64,000 bases of DNA from Solitalea canadensis DSM 3403 (GCF_000242635.2 NC_017770.1:3484669-3548668); one strand, 5' to 3'. Counted from the first letter of the stretch, positions 8,391-18,233 are shown. Notes: generated from the letters alone by a model not told the origin. Numbers and translations are program-made.

Positions 8391-9164
8391 ATGACAAATA
8401 TTTCGATCGAACAACAAGAAGAATTTTCAAAGGAAAAAGGACCTGTCTCTAATACCAACAAGGATATGGAAGGTTCTTTTTTACATAATTTTGCCGAAGG
8501 AGAGGTTTTGTTGGTAAACAAACCTTACAAATGGACTTCTTTTGATGTGGTAGGCAAAATCAGAAATGCTTTTAAGCCTGCTAAGATAAAAGTGGGACAT
8601 GCGGGAACTCTTGACCCTTTAGCAAAAGGTTTGTTGATCATCTGTACTGGTAAATTCACCAAAAAAATAGATGACTACCAGGCTCAGGAAAAAGAATATA
8701 CCGGTACATTCGTTTTAGGAGCTACTACACCATCATACGATATGGAAACGGAGGTTGATGTTCGATATGATATCCGACACATTACACCAGCTCATATCCT
8801 TGACACCATACCACATTTTCTGGGAGAAATCGAACAGGTTGCTCCTGCTCATTCGGCCTTAAAAATCAATGGAGAACGTGCTTATGAAAAAGCTCGTCGT
8901 GGAGAAGAAGTTCAGTTAAAATCCAGAAAAGTAACCATCAGTGAATTTGAAATAACCAGAATTGACCTTCCAGAGGTTGATTTCAGAGTGGTTTGTTCAA
9001 AAGGCACTTATATTCGTTCATTAGCCAATGACTTCGGAAAGAAATTACAGAATGGTGCCTATTTATCCGCACTACGCCGCACCCGTATTGGTCAATTCTC
9101 TGTAGACAATTCATGGGAGATCATGGAACTGGTGAATAAGATTAAAAGTCAGAAGGAAATTTAA
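8391..9164 (+). CDS. truB: tRNA pseudouridine(55) synthase
   Basis: 257 residues. It converts U55 in the T-loop of most tRNAs to pseudouridine. The catalytic motif is GHAGTLDPLAKGLL, with the nucleophilic Asp at about residue 75; KINGERAYEKARRGE and CSKGTYIRSLANDFG are the further family blocks. The core begins near residue 37 (GEVLLVNKPYKWTSFDVV), so the N-terminal 36 residues are extra. An internal ATG at 8466 is an alternative start, but the -7 box at 8353-8360 permits the longer form. It lacks the C-terminal PUA domain of longer homologues. The following spacer carries a gttcatag repeat before ribF. Confidence 0.96.
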   Translation: MTNISIEQQEEFSKEKGPVSNTNKDMEGSFLHNFAEGEVLLVNKPYKWTSFDVVGKIRNAFKPAKIKVGHAGTLDPLAKGLLIICTGKFTKKIDDYQAQEKEYTGTFVLGATTPSYDMETEVDVRYDIRHITPAHILDTIPHFLGEIEQVAPAHSALKINGERAYEKARRGEEVQLKSRKVTISEFEITRIDLPEVDFRVVCSKGTYIRSLANDFGKKLQNGAYLSALRRTRIGQFSVDNSWEIMELVNKIKSQKEI

Positions 9165-9169
9165 AGCCT

Positions 9170-9233
9170 ATAGTTCATAGATCATGGTTCATAGCCGTCA
9201 GTTTAGTCCCTATGAACTATGAACCATTAACTA
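9170..9233. repeat. Second gttcatag-word palindrome
   Basis: Bases 9170-9194 are the exact reverse complement of 7431-7455. The right half (9210-9230) holds more gttcatag words in the opposite sense; 9184-9194 pairs perfectly with 9217-9227 around a 22-nt loop. It fills most of the truB-ribF spacer. Confidence 0.85.
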
Positions 9234-9256
9234 TTATCCAAACAAGCAATTAAACA

Positions 9257-10189
9257 ATGAACATATACAGAAGTCTTGAAGAATTTAGAACACTCGATAA
9301 ACCGGTTGTAACACTTGGAACATTTGATGGTGTACATTTTGGGCATCGTAAGATTATTCAACGACTTCTGGAAGTTGCCCACACAATTGAGGGAGAAACG
9401 GTTGTATTAACATTCTTCCCTCACCCTCGCATGATTTTGCATCCGGAGGCCGATCAGCCAAAAATGATCAATACCCTGGATGAAAAAATGGATCTCTTGA
9501 AAAAAGCAGGTGTTCAGCATTTGATCGTCATTCCGTTTACACGTGATTTTTCCAACCTAACTTCGTCTGAATTTATTGAAGATATATTGGTAAAAAAGAT
9601 TGGTACTAAAAAACTGGTGATCGGTTATGACCATCGTTTTGGTAAAGATCGCGAAGGTAGTTTTGAGCATTTAAAAATGTACGGACCTCAATATGGATTT
9701 GATGTGGAAGAGATTCCGGAGCAGGATGTAAATGATGTGGCTGTAAGCTCTACAAAAATAAGAGAGGCACTAATTAAAGGCGATATCGCTACCGCCAACA
9801 AATTCTTGGGTTATAACTTTTGCCTAAGTGGAAAGGTTGTTAAAGGAGATCAAATAGGCAGAACTATCGGGTTTCCTACTGCCAATCTATATGTTGAAGA
9901 GGGCTATAAGTTAGTTCCTGCAGATGGAATTTATGCTGTTAAAGTTCATATTGAAGATGACATCTTTGGAGGAATGCTTTACATTGGTCACCGACCAACC
10001 ATAAACGGCATGACTCACAACATAGAAGTTAATATTTTTGACTTCGATACAGATATTTACGGAGAAGTGATCTCGTTAGAGTTCCTTGAATACCTACGAG
10101 ATGATGAGAAATTTAACGGATTAGATGCATTAACCACACAATTAAAACTTGATGAGATTAATGCCAGGAAGATTTTGCAACAGATTTGA
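9257..10189 (+). CDS. ribF: Bifunctional riboflavin kinase / FAD synthetase
   Basis: 310 residues, two domains. The N-terminal nucleotidyltransferase domain (FMN to FAD) shows GTFDGVHFGHRK at 22-33 (HxGH type), IGYDHRFG near 122 and the conserved SSTKIREAL near 171. The C-terminal riboflavin-kinase domain (riboflavin to FMN) begins near 190 and carries GDQIGRTIGFPTANL, the metal/ATP motif. Length matches the family. It is last in the ftsX-to-ribF cluster and faces a minus-strand lipoprotein gene only 11 bases away. I see no FMN riboswitch upstream; the spacer is taken up by the word repeat. Confidence 0.97.
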   Translation: MNIYRSLEEFRTLDKPVVTLGTFDGVHFGHRKIIQRLLEVAHTIEGETVVLTFFPHPRMILHPEADQPKMINTLDEKMDLLKKAGVQHLIVIPFTRDFSNLTSSEFIEDILVKKIGTKKLVIGYDHRFGKDREGSFEHLKMYGPQYGFDVEEIPEQDVNDVAVSSTKIREALIKGDIATANKFLGYNFCLSGKVVKGDQIGRTIGFPTANLYVEEGYKLVPADGIYAVKVHIEDDIFGGMLYIGHRPTINGMTHNIEVNIFDFDTDIYGEVISLEFLEYLRDDEKFNGLDALTTQLKLDEINARKILQQI

Positions 10190-10200
10190 TCAACACTTAA

Positions 10201-10656
10201 TTATTTAGCCATTTTTGAGTGACTCATATAATAAGTATGAGTTTGCTTGATTGTTAGTCCTTTTGCTCCGGAAGAAATTTCTTTATATCCCATAAAGTTA
10301 CCTTGCTGATCTAAGAAGCCAAGAAGACACGACATTTCTTTCTTCCCTTTTTTAAGAACGGGTTTTATTTCAACACCCAAATTTGGGAAAACCACTGTAT
10401 CATTTACAGCAAGTCCACGGTCTTCGATAGCCATTCGGTACCAAAGTGTTTTTGGAGTTTCGTAAATCCTAACTGAAAAACGGAAATCATTCAGATCATC
10501 TTTGTATTTTTTCTCAAAAACGGCTATTGGCTCTTTAGATACCTCTTTTCTTTCAAGTGAAAGTTTTTCAGAATCTTCCACTTGCTTTTGAACCACTGGC
10601 TTGCAGGAGAATGTTAAAACAGATAATGTTAAATACAGGAGTAGATTGATTTTCAT
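10201..10656 (-). CDS. Hypothetical lipoprotein
   Basis: About 151 residues counted from the Met at 10656, which directly precedes a typical signal (KINLLLYLTLSVLTFSC); a Met three codons upstream would only lengthen the leader. The lipobox Cys is followed by KPVVQKQ. The mature part starts with a charged, probably helical stretch (SEKLSLERKEVSKEPIAVFEKKYKDDL) and then a beta-rich domain (FRFSVRIYETPKTLWYRM, VFPNLGVEIKPVLKKG). I recognise no family or catalytic motif. It is convergent with ribF, and GH92 mannosidase lies upstream with about 100 bases between. Confidence 0.7.
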   Translation of the reverse strand: MKINLLLYLTLSVLTFSCKPVVQKQVEDSEKLSLERKEVSKEPIAVFEKKYKDDLNDFRFSVRIYETPKTLWYRMAIEDRGLAVNDTVVFPNLGVEIKPVLKKGKKEMSCLLGFLDQQGNFMGYKEISSGAKGLTIKQTHTYYMSHSKMAK

Positions 10657-10753
10657 AAGCAGCAATTAATTCTTGCCACAAAAATAGTATCATTTCAGAA
10701 ATTTAGGTGTACAATCCACATCGATTAGACTATACACCTAAAGATCTTTTTAT

Positions 10754-12964
10754 TTATTGATTAGAAGGAGGAACATCAGTGGCAGCCACACCAAACTTTT
10801 TATTTGGAGTTTTGCCCATATTAAATACTAAAACTCCACCCTTGAGCAATTGATTATGCGTAATATAGGTTTTAGTATAAGGTTTGCCATTTAACGTTAC
10901 CGACTGTATATAAACGTTCTCTTTCGAGTTATTTACTGCTTTAATCGTAAATGATTTACCACCCGCAACACTAATTTTAGCCTCATTTAACACAGGACTT
11001 CCGAATACATAAACTCCGCTCGCCGGATTAACAGGATAAATACCCATAGCACTCATAATATACCAAGCACTCATTTGTCCACAATCTTCATTACCCGACA
11101 ATCCATCAGGTTTATTGCTGTACATGCTCGACATAATTTCACGAACGCGTTGTTGCGATTTCCACGACTGTCCGGCATAATTATACAAATACGCAATATG
11201 GTGACTTGGTTCGTTTCCGTGTGCATACTGACCAATGAAACCCGATACATCAGGAGATTTATTCTCACCGGTCATCTCTGAACTTACTTTGAATAATGAG
11301 TCAAGCTTAGCGGTAAATGCAGCTTTGCTTCCAAATAATTTGATTAATCCCTGTGGATCTTGTGGTACAAACCAACTGTGTTGCCATGCATTTCCCTCAA
11401 TATATTGTCCGCGTTCATCATGTTCAGAATAATAAGGATCGAAATTAGAAATCCAGTTGCCATCGGATGTTCTGGCACGCATAAAACCGGTTGATTTATC
11501 GAATAGGTTTGCATAATAACCGGCACGCTCCATGTAGACTTTATAATCCTCGGTTTTGCCTAATTTCTTTGCAACCTGTGCAATACACCAATCATCATAA
11601 GCATATTCAAGCGTAATAGTCACACTCCAACCGTGCTTATCTTGTGGTAAATATTTATACTGACGATAAGCATCTGTTCCTCTAATGTTTTGCATTGAAC
11701 TTTTCTTCATTGCTTCAAAAGCTTTTTCTTTATCAAAGCCTCCAAAACCTTTTAAAATAGCATCAGCAATTACCGGAACAGCATGGTATCCTGTCATACA
11801 ATTGGTTTCACTGCCTACTAATGGCCATACCGGCAACAAACCAGACTGATCATAAAATGCAAGGAAAGAGTTAATAAAATCAGGAACTCTTTCTGATTGT
11901 GTAATCGTATAAAGTGGATTAGCCGCTCTAAATGTATCCCATAAAGAAAACGTAGTGTAATTGGTAAAACCTTTCGCTTGGTTTATTTGTCCGTTCGGAC
12001 CTTTGTAATTACCATTTAAATCGCTGAATGTAGTTGGTGCACAGTAGGCGTGATAAAGAGCGGTATAAAATATAGTTTTGTCTTTATCAGTTCCCTGAAC
12101 CGCAATTTTCGAAAGCTCTTTTTCCCAGGCTTGTTCAGCATTTTTTCGAGCTTGATCAAAATTCCATCCTTTTTCTGCATCCAAAGCCTTTACAGCTCCT
12201 TCAATATTAGCAGAAGAAATGGCCACTTTCATTAGCACTTGCTCATTATCTTGGGTTTTAAAAATAAGAGATGCTTTAATATCTTTTCCTCTTTCAGTTT
12301 TATATCCACTTGCTACACCATTTTTTGCCATTGAAAAACCAATAACTTTTTTCGATAAGCGAGCCGCGAAATAAACCCATTGATCACTCGACCAGCCCTT
12401 TGACTTGCGATAACCGACAACCGTTGAATCATTTTCTATTTTGATATAGGTTTCTACAGGAGCATCCCAGTTAATGGCAAAACCAAGATCAAAACGAATG
12501 GTTGCTATTTCTGCTGCCGGAAAAGTATAACGATGCCAACCTACATTTTTGCTGGCTGTTAATTCAACTTTAATTTTTGACTTGTCTAATAAAACTGAAT
12601 AATAGCCCGGACTCGCTTTTTCATTTGCATGTGAAAACTTTTCGCGAATCTTTGCTGTATCTAAAAGACTAACAGTTGGCATAACAGAAATATCTGCAAG
12701 ATCACCAATACCTGTTCCACTCAAATGTGTGTGGCTAAAGCCTGCTATTACAGAATCAGAATAATGATAGCCCGAGCACCAGTCCCAGCCTTGCGTACCA
12801 TTATCAGGACTTAATTGAACCATACCAAAAGGCACAGTAGCCCCTGGATAAGTATGCCCATGCCCTCCTGTTCCAATAAAAGGGTTAACGTACTTTGTGT
12901 ATTGTTGAGCAAATGAGAACTTACCAACAATCAAGAGCGCTACTAACAATGAAATTCTTCTCAT
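10754..12964 (-). CDS. GH92 family alpha-mannosidase, secreted
   Basis: 736 residues. A signal peptide (MRRISLLVALLIVGKFSFAQ) precedes the typical opening YVNPFIGTGGHGHTYPGATVPFGMVQLSPD of glycoside hydrolase family 92. These are calcium-dependent exo-acting alpha-mannosidases (mostly alpha-1,2) that trim N-glycan or yeast mannan chains in the periplasm. EGNAWQHSWFVPQD contains the probable acid Glu and GNEDCGQMSAWY the region of the catalytic base, as in characterised members. No SusC/SusD pair or sulfatase is next to it, so it is not part of an obvious utilisation locus here; it may process self- or host-derived glycans. Linkage specificity cannot be read from the sequence. Confidence 0.93.
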   Translation of the reverse strand: MRRISLLVALLIVGKFSFAQQYTKYVNPFIGTGGHGHTYPGATVPFGMVQLSPDNGTQGWDWCSGYHYSDSVIAGFSHTHLSGTGIGDLADISVMPTVSLLDTAKIREKFSHANEKASPGYYSVLLDKSKIKVELTASKNVGWHRYTFPAAEIATIRFDLGFAINWDAPVETYIKIENDSTVVGYRKSKGWSSDQWVYFAARLSKKVIGFSMAKNGVASGYKTERGKDIKASLIFKTQDNEQVLMKVAISSANIEGAVKALDAEKGWNFDQARKNAEQAWEKELSKIAVQGTDKDKTIFYTALYHAYCAPTTFSDLNGNYKGPNGQINQAKGFTNYTTFSLWDTFRAANPLYTITQSERVPDFINSFLAFYDQSGLLPVWPLVGSETNCMTGYHAVPVIADAILKGFGGFDKEKAFEAMKKSSMQNIRGTDAYRQYKYLPQDKHGWSVTITLEYAYDDWCIAQVAKKLGKTEDYKVYMERAGYYANLFDKSTGFMRARTSDGNWISNFDPYYSEHDERGQYIEGNAWQHSWFVPQDPQGLIKLFGSKAAFTAKLDSLFKVSSEMTGENKSPDVSGFIGQYAHGNEPSHHIAYLYNYAGQSWKSQQRVREIMSSMYSNKPDGLSGNEDCGQMSAWYIMSAMGIYPVNPASGVYVFGSPVLNEAKISVAGGKSFTIKAVNNSKENVYIQSVTLNGKPYTKTYITHNQLLKGGVLVFNMGKTPNKKFGVAATDVPPSNQ

Positions 12965-13230
12965 ACTATTGGATAAAAGATTGAATTGCTAAATGTAAGT
13001 ATTTATTATATTGCATTTAAATAATATTAAAACGATTTAGCAATTAATTTTAACAACATCGTGAACTAAAAAATACGATTCTGTCAATATTGTTGATTAA
13101 CATCCGATTTTCACTAGTAACGGACAGACTATCGCAATTTACATTGCAAATTTCCCTCTTAAGAGAGTAAAACGCTTAGCTATTGACAGTAGGGTCAAAA
13201 ATGTCTAATTATAGCATTCAACCGTGCTTT
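12965..13230. other. Intergenic stretch upstream of the GH92 gene, no gene seen
   Basis: AT-rich sequence holding whatever promoter serves the mannosidase. Small palindromes (gcaat...attgc near 13134, ctcttaagag near 13157) are visible. No open frame looks coding. Confidence 0.5.
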
Positions 13231-13408
13231 ATTTCACTTAGTCGCTTTCCGCGAGACTTACTTTTTTCATGCAGTGTTTCATTTTAAAAGTATTCAAGAA
13301 TGCTTCGCATGTTTTTCTACGCTCTCGACTTAGCCGAGACTACGTACAGTTCTCCCGCAGTTTCTGCAAAAACTTAATTTATCCCTACCGAACTGAACAA
13401 GGCGGAAT
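13231..13408 (+). repeat. Dispersed palindromic element, copy A (degenerate)
   Basis: Shares blocks in the same order with the reverse complement of 33842-33986: cgctttc.gcg.gact.acttttt, then gctctcg.ct.agccgagact.cgtacagttct near 13321-13353, then ccgaactg.ac.aggcgg near 13388-13405. The central part is a near-palindrome (ctcg...agccgag). Differences between the copies show long divergence. No transposase, direct target duplication or coding frame is visible. It lies in a 586-base spacer between two minus-strand genes. Confidence 0.7.
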
Positions 13409-13468
13409 TGAACATATGGCAGAGTTAACGGTCATTTATTAATGCAGAGAGTGATTTTTTTAAGCGAT

Positions 13469-13508
13469 ATGGATTCCCCTTTAGGTGTTAGGGGTGTATC
13501 CATTTTTT
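13469..13508 (+). repeat. Terminator-like hairpin ggattcccct...aggggtgtatcc
   Basis: Arms at 13469-13480 and 13490-13503 pair (ATGGAT with ATCCAT and CCCCT with AGGGG), followed by six T. No plus-strand gene precedes it, so it is probably a remnant or repeat rather than a working terminator. Its loop region shares 14 bases (13477-13490) with the hairpin between rpsK and rpsD (62408-62421). Confidence 0.5.
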
Positions 13509-13510
13509 AC

Positions 13511-13546
13511 AAAAAAGGCGACTTGGGATAAATCCAAATCGCCTTG
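13511..13546 (-). terminator. Rho-independent terminator of uvrA
   Basis: A stem of about 12 bp (near 13515-13526 with 13534-13545, one mismatch). On the minus strand it is followed by six T. It lies five bases past the uvrA stop codon. Confidence 0.8.
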
Positions 13547-13550
13547 TTAA

Positions 13551-16370
13551 TTATTTAAACCGTTCCTTCAGGAATTTCCCGGTATACGAATTTTCACATT
13601 TTACGAGATCTTCCGGCAAACCTTCGAACACGAGGGCCCCTCCCTTGTCGCCTCCCTCCGGACCAATATCAATAATCCAATCGGCACATTTAATCACATC
13701 CATATTATGTTCAATAACAATAATGGTATTTCCTTGTGCAATAAGTGCATCAAATGACTTCATTAATTTATTGATGTCATCAAAATGTAACCCGGTTGTT
13801 GGCTCATCAAATATAAATAGTGTATGATGCGGATTATGTCCTTTTACTAAGAATGAAGCTAACTTAATACGTTGAGCTTCACCGCCAGACAAGGTATTTG
13901 ACGATTGCCCAAGCTTAACATAACCCAAACCAACATCTTGCAATGGCTGAATTTTAGTTAGGATTTTCTTATCATCAGCAAAGAATTCCAGTGCTTCATC
14001 AATACTTAAATCCAATACCTCAGCAATATCCTTCTCTTTGTACTTAACGTCTAACACATGTTGTTTAAAGCGTTTACCACCACAAGTTTCACAAGGCAGA
14101 TAAATATCAGCCATGAATTGCATTTCAATTTTCACTTCCCCTTCTCCCTGGCAAGTATCGCAACGACCACCTTCTACATTAAATGAAAAAGCTGATGGTT
14201 TTAAGCCCGAAGCTTTAGCTGCAGATTGTGCTGCAAATAGATTACGGATTTCATCATAAGCTTTTACGTAGGTAACCGGATTTGAGCGGGAAGAACGGCC
14301 AATCGGATTTTGGTCGATCATCTCAATTTGCGCTACTTTCGAAATATCTCCCGAAATATTATTAAACGCTCCGCTTTGTTCTCCGGTGAAATTCCCAATT
14401 GCTTTTTGCAGCGCCGGATATAAAATACGTTTTACTAAACTGGTTTTACCGGAACCACTTACACCGGTAACGCAAGTCATGGTATGAAGAGGGAACTTTA
14501 CATCTATATTTTTGAGGTTATTCTCCCGGGCTCCTTCAACTTTAATAAAATCAGACCATTTACGACGCTGTTTAGGTGTGGCAATTTCTTTCTTTCCCGA
14601 AAGATATTGTCCGGTTAAACTTGCTTTATCCTTAATGATTTCTTCGAAATTACCTTCAAAGATCAACTCTCCACCATTCACACCTGCACGCGGGCCAATA
14701 TCAATCAGGTGATCGGCAGCGTGCATAATCTCCTCCTCGTGTTCAACTACTAGGACTGAATTTCCGGCATTTCGCAATGACTTTAACACTCCCACCAATC
14801 GATTAGTATCACGAGGATGCAAGCCGATACTTGGTTCATCTAAAACATATACAGAACCCACCAGGCTACTGCCTAAAGAAGTTGCCAGATTGATTCGCTG
14901 AGATTCACCGCCGGATAGCGTATTTGATAAACGGTTTAGGGTTAGATAACCCAATCCTACATCATTTAGGAAACGTAAACGATTTTGAATTTCGATCAGT
15001 AACCGTTTTGCGATCTGAGTATCGTGTTCATTTAATTGAATTTCATTAAAGAATTTAGACGCTTTTTCCAGCGGCATAAGAACAATATCCGTAATTGATT
15101 TATGAGCAATTTTTACATAGCTGGCATCTTTTCGCAAACGACTACCTTTACAATCAGGACATACCGTTTTACCACGATAACGCGATAAAATAACCCGATA
15201 CTGAATTTTATAAGTCTGTGTTTCCAGATCTTTGAAAAAATCGTCTAGTCCACCAAAATACTTATTACCAGTCCAGAGTAACTCCTTTTGCTCTTCGGTT
15301 AGTTCAATATAAGGTCTATGAATAGGAAAGTCAAATTTAGCAGCATGCTTAATCAGCGTTTCATTCCACTCCTTCATTTTTTCTCCACGCCAAGGTGCAA
15401 TCGCCGTTTCATAAATTGACTTTGATTTATCCGGAATAACCAAATCAGGATCAATACCAATTACATTCCCGTAGCCTTCACAGGTTTTACAAGCACCAAA
15501 AGGATTATTAAAACTGAAGAACTGTGGGGTCGGCTCCTCAAAACGCAGCTCGTCTAACTCGAAACGGTCACAGAAATGCGTTTCAACAGATTCACCCTCT
15601 TCATTAGCGTATTGCACGTAAGCATCTCCTTTACCCTCAAAAAATGCTGTTTGAACTGAATCCGAGATACGATTCAACGTATCATCTTCCCTATCGATAA
15701 TAATGCGGTCCACTAAAATCCGAAGCTCTCCTTCGCGCAACGGATGATTAGCATCAATAGACTTATCATCCAAAATATCTTCAATTTTAGATACATTACT
15801 ATGATAAGCTACACGCTTAAACCCTTTTTGCAATAAAACAGCTAATTCCTCTTTTAATGATCGGTTATTGTGCGGTTGCAAAGGGCAATAAATATTCACA
15901 GCCGTATCATCAGGTATTGATAATACGAAATCAGTAACGCTGGTAACTGTATCTTTTCTTACTTCACGACCCGAAACCGGAGAAATAGTTCTTCCTATGC
16001 GGGCAAAAAGAAGTTTCAGGTAATCATAAATCTCAGTTGATGTTCCAACTGTTGAGCGAGGGTTTGTTGCGTTTACCTTTTGTTCAATGGCAATTGCAGG
16101 AGCAATACCTTTAATATAGTCGACATCAGGTTTATTCATTCGCCCCATAAATTGGCGTGCATACGCAGATAAACTTTCCACGTATCTGCGCTGACCTTCG
16201 GCATATAACGTGTCAAAAGCCAGGCTCGATTTACCCGAACCCGACAAACCTGTTATCACTACCAGCTTATTTTTAGGAATTGCTACATCAATATTTTTAA
16301 GATTATGTACACGAGCTCCTTTTATGACGATATGCGATTTCGCACTTACCTCATCTATGTTCTTATTCAA
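13551..16370 (-). CDS. uvrA: Excinuclease ABC subunit A
   Basis: 939 residues, the damage-recognition ATPase of nucleotide excision repair, acting as a dimer that loads UvrB. It has two ABC cassettes: Walker [10 protein letters not shown] near 40 and GVSGSGKTS in the second half, signatures [12 protein letters not shown] and [12 protein letters not shown], and [12 protein letters not shown] and [12 protein letters not shown] in the second cassette. Zinc-finger Cys pairs are CKTCEGYG and CPDCKGS in the first half and CDTCQGEG with CETCGG in the second. Length is normal. It is transcribed alone, with a terminator directly after it. Confidence 0.98.
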   Translation of the reverse strand: MNKNIDEVSAKSHIVIKGARVHNLKNIDVAIPKNKLVVITGLSGSGKSSLAFDTLYAEGQRRYVESLSAYARQFMGRMNKPDVDYIKGIAPAIAIEQKVNATNPRSTVGTSTEIYDYLKLLFARIGRTISPVSGREVRKDTVTSVTDFVLSIPDDTAVNIYCPLQPHNNRSLKEELAVLLQKGFKRVAYHSNVSKIEDILDDKSIDANHPLREGELRILVDRIIIDREDDTLNRISDSVQTAFFEGKGDAYVQYANEEGESVETHFCDRFELDELRFEEPTPQFFSFNNPFGACKTCEGYGNVIGIDPDLVIPDKSKSIYETAIAPWRGEKMKEWNETLIKHAAKFDFPIHRPYIELTEEQKELLWTGNKYFGGLDDFFKDLETQTYKIQYRVILSRYRGKTVCPDCKGSRLRKDASYVKIAHKSITDIVLMPLEKASKFFNEIQLNEHDTQIAKRLLIEIQNRLRFLNDVGLGYLTLNRLSNTLSGGESQRINLATSLGSSLVGSVYVLDEPSIGLHPRDTNRLVGVLKSLRNAGNSVLVVEHEEEIMHAADHLIDIGPRAGVNGGELIFEGNFEEIIKDKASLTGQYLSGKKEIATPKQRRKWSDFIKVEGARENNLKNIDVKFPLHTMTCVTGVSGSGKTSLVKRILYPALQKAIGNFTGEQSGAFNNISGDISKVAQIEMIDQNPIGRSSRSNPVTYVKAYDEIRNLFAAQSAAKASGLKPSAFSFNVEGGRCDTCQGEGEVKIEMQFMADIYLPCETCGGKRFKQHVLDVKYKEKDIAEVLDLSIDEALEFFADDKKILTKIQPLQDVGLGYVKLGQSSNTLSGGEAQRIKLASFLVKGHNPHHTLFIFDEPTTGLHFDDINKLMKSFDALIAQGNTIIVIEHNMDVIKCADWIIDIGPEGGDKGGALVFEGLPEDLVKCENSYTGKFLKERFK

Positions 16371-16659
16371 AATAGAGTTTGATTATAGATAATTTTAAAC
16401 CATTAGTAATCAATAGCTTTAGCTAAATAATCACTATTACCACCCGACCGTTTGATTTACTACAAAACTGCACAATTTCAAAGGGCAATAAAAATATTTT
16501 GAAGTTAAAATGGCAGATGTAACAAAAATATATTTTTGATTTTTTGAAAATAGTTGTTTATTTGTGAAAATAACCCACTAAAAAAAAAGGAGAACTATAG
16601 GCTAAAAATCTACACGACTTAAACATTTCATTAATTAAGAGTTAATTAGATAGAGGCCC

Positions 16660-17244
16660 ATGAACTGCCATCAAGAAAGCGATCAATCCCTGATTCACTC
16701 GTACCTTATAGGTAACGAAGAAGCACTTGAGATTCTTATAACCCGTCATAAAGCTAAGATTTACACCACTATCTATTTGTTGGTAAAAGACAGTTATCTG
16801 GCTGAGGATATTTTCCAGGATACTTTTATTAAAGTTATTAATACACTTCGTGCAGGCAAATACAATGAAGAAGGTAAGTTTTTACCTTGGGTATTACGTA
16901 TTGCCCATAACCTGGTAATAGACCACTTCCGTAAAGACAAGCGTACTCCAATTGTTACGACGATAGACGGTTACGATATTTTCAATGTACTTCATTTTGT
17001 AGACGAAAATGCTGAAGACCGTATTATTCGTGAACAATCGACTTCAGATCTTCGTAAATTGATATTAATGCTTCCGGAAGAACAACGTGAAGTTTTAATC
17101 ATGAGACATTACGCCGATCTTAGTTTTAAGGAAATCGCCGATATTACAGAAGTAAGCATTAATACTGCTTTAGGTCGGATGCGTTATGCATTGAATAATC
17201 TTCGGAAGATGATGAGTGTAAAAGAAGAAAGCCTTAAACAATAA
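16660..17244 (+). CDS. RNA polymerase sigma factor, ECF type
   Basis: 194 residues. Region 2 (DSYLAEDIFQDTFIKV near 45-65, then GKFLPWVLRIAHNLVIDHFRK) and region 4 (LPEEQREVLIMRHYADLSFKEIADITEVSINTALGRMRYAL) are both present, with no membrane segment. No anti-sigma gene follows, as a terminator comes at once, so it differs from the FecI/FecR pairs. Close relatives are kept as single genes across Sphingobacteriia as far as I recall, and they act as stress or general regulators. A possible -7 box (TATTTTTG, 16531-16538) lies in the 289-base upstream spacer. The regulon cannot be inferred here. Confidence 0.92.
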   Translation: MNCHQESDQSLIHSYLIGNEEALEILITRHKAKIYTTIYLLVKDSYLAEDIFQDTFIKVINTLRAGKYNEEGKFLPWVLRIAHNLVIDHFRKDKRTPIVTTIDGYDIFNVLHFVDENAEDRIIREQSTSDLRKLILMLPEEQREVLIMRHYADLSFKEIADITEVSINTALGRMRYALNNLRKMMSVKEESLKQ

Positions 17245-17269
17245 GCTTTTTGTCTTTTCAGTGATATAT

Positions 17270-17304
17270 AAAGGCGTCCGGGTTTAACCGGGACGCCTTT
17301 GTTT
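17270..17304 (+). terminator. Rho-independent terminator between the sigma factor and the facing methyltransferase
   Basis: A stem of about 12 bp (from 17270-17282 with 17288-17300, one mismatch) over a tttaa loop, followed by gtttt. It sits between convergent genes and may also end the minus-strand transcript. Confidence 0.85.
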
Positions 17305-17306
17305 TA

Positions 17307-18083
17307 TTAATCATTCTCCTTTACTGCCACTATCCGAAGTCGTTTATAATCGCCGTACCACTTCCCGTTCCGGTGATTTGTTTTCCACAGCAGTTCAACA
17401 GCCGCAGCGATTACCTGCTCTGTTTCACTATCAGATAATCCTACAAAATAGTTACCGCCGAACATCTTTATCCAGTCATACATACCCGTTTCCGGATCAG
17501 CAAGTTCTGTTTCGCGATCAAAATGAGCTGCAAGCAACACTCGAAAACCAGTTTTTTCCAGTAAATAAGTGTACTCACTGAGTGATGGAAAATACCAGAA
17601 ATTAATTTCAGCATTTTTTAAATATCCCTTTTCAGTCAGAACCGTTTTAATTGCATCGCATATCTGCTGAACATTACCTTTTCCACCCATTTCCAGTACG
17701 AGCTTCCCACCTCTTGTCAAATTTCTGAACATGCATATGGCAGCTTCTTCTTTATTTAAAATCCAATGAAGTGTTGCATTAGAAAAAACAGCATCGAACG
17801 GCTGGATGAATTGAAAGTTCGCGGCATCCTGCACCTCAAACAAAAGGTGAGGGAACAGTTTTTTTGCCTGTTCAACCATTGTTGATGATTTATCAATACC
17901 CACTATATCAGCACCGGATTCAGCAATTTTGGCCGTAAGATGTCCGGTTCCACAACCAATATCTAAAATCCGCATACCTGGCTCTGCTTCAAGAAGACCG
18001 AGAAGATCTTCTCCATACTTATAAACAAATGAGTGAGACTGATCATACAAGTCGGCATTCCAGATTTTTGTGGGTTGTTGCAT
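17307..18083 (-). CDS. Class I SAM-dependent methyltransferase
   Basis: 258 residues, Methyltransf_11-like Rossmann fold. Motif I is ILDIGCGTGHLTAKI near 38-52, motif II acidic VGIDKSS near 60, and the post-II blocks are FDAVFSNATLHWI and LTRGGKLVLEMGGKG. The order and the SNATLHWI motif resemble trans-aconitate 2-methyltransferase and its relatives, but substrate cannot be assigned. It is cytoplasmic, convergent with the sigma factor gene and divergent from the lipoprotein gene at 18295. The aconitase gene lies about 1.2 kb further on, a suggestive neighbour if the substrate were aconitate; that is inference only. Confidence 0.85.
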   Translation of the reverse strand: MQQPTKIWNADLYDQSHSFVYKYGEDLLGLLEAEPGMRILDIGCGTGHLTAKIAESGADIVGIDKSSTMVEQAKKLFPHLLFEVQDAANFQFIQPFDAVFSNATLHWILNKEEAAICMFRNLTRGGKLVLEMGGKGNVQQICDAIKTVLTEKGYLKNAEINFWYFPSLSEYTYLLEKTGFRVLLAAHFDRETELADPETGMYDWIKMFGGNYFVGLSDSETEQVIAAAVELLWKTNHRNGKWYGDYKRLRIVAVKEND

Positions 18084-18233
18084 AGTTTTAATTTTTAAAG
18101 TTGTACGTTAATTTTAATTGAGAATTAGCCCTTTATTATTGGCTTACTTCCTCATTCAACATAAAAATCAATTGTAAGATTGATTTAATGATTGGTAGAT
18201 CAATGTGTTTCCGATCGGTTCATTAAAAATACG

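Noticed and set aside
9165-9256. An FMN riboswitch before ribF
   Set aside because: The spacer is a gttcatag palindrome and has none of the conserved RFN-element blocks.
17307-18083. Naming the methyltransferase trans-aconitate methyltransferase (tam)
   Set aside because: The fold and one motif fit, but related methyltransferases with other substrates share them; the distance to the aconitase gene is not evidence of function.
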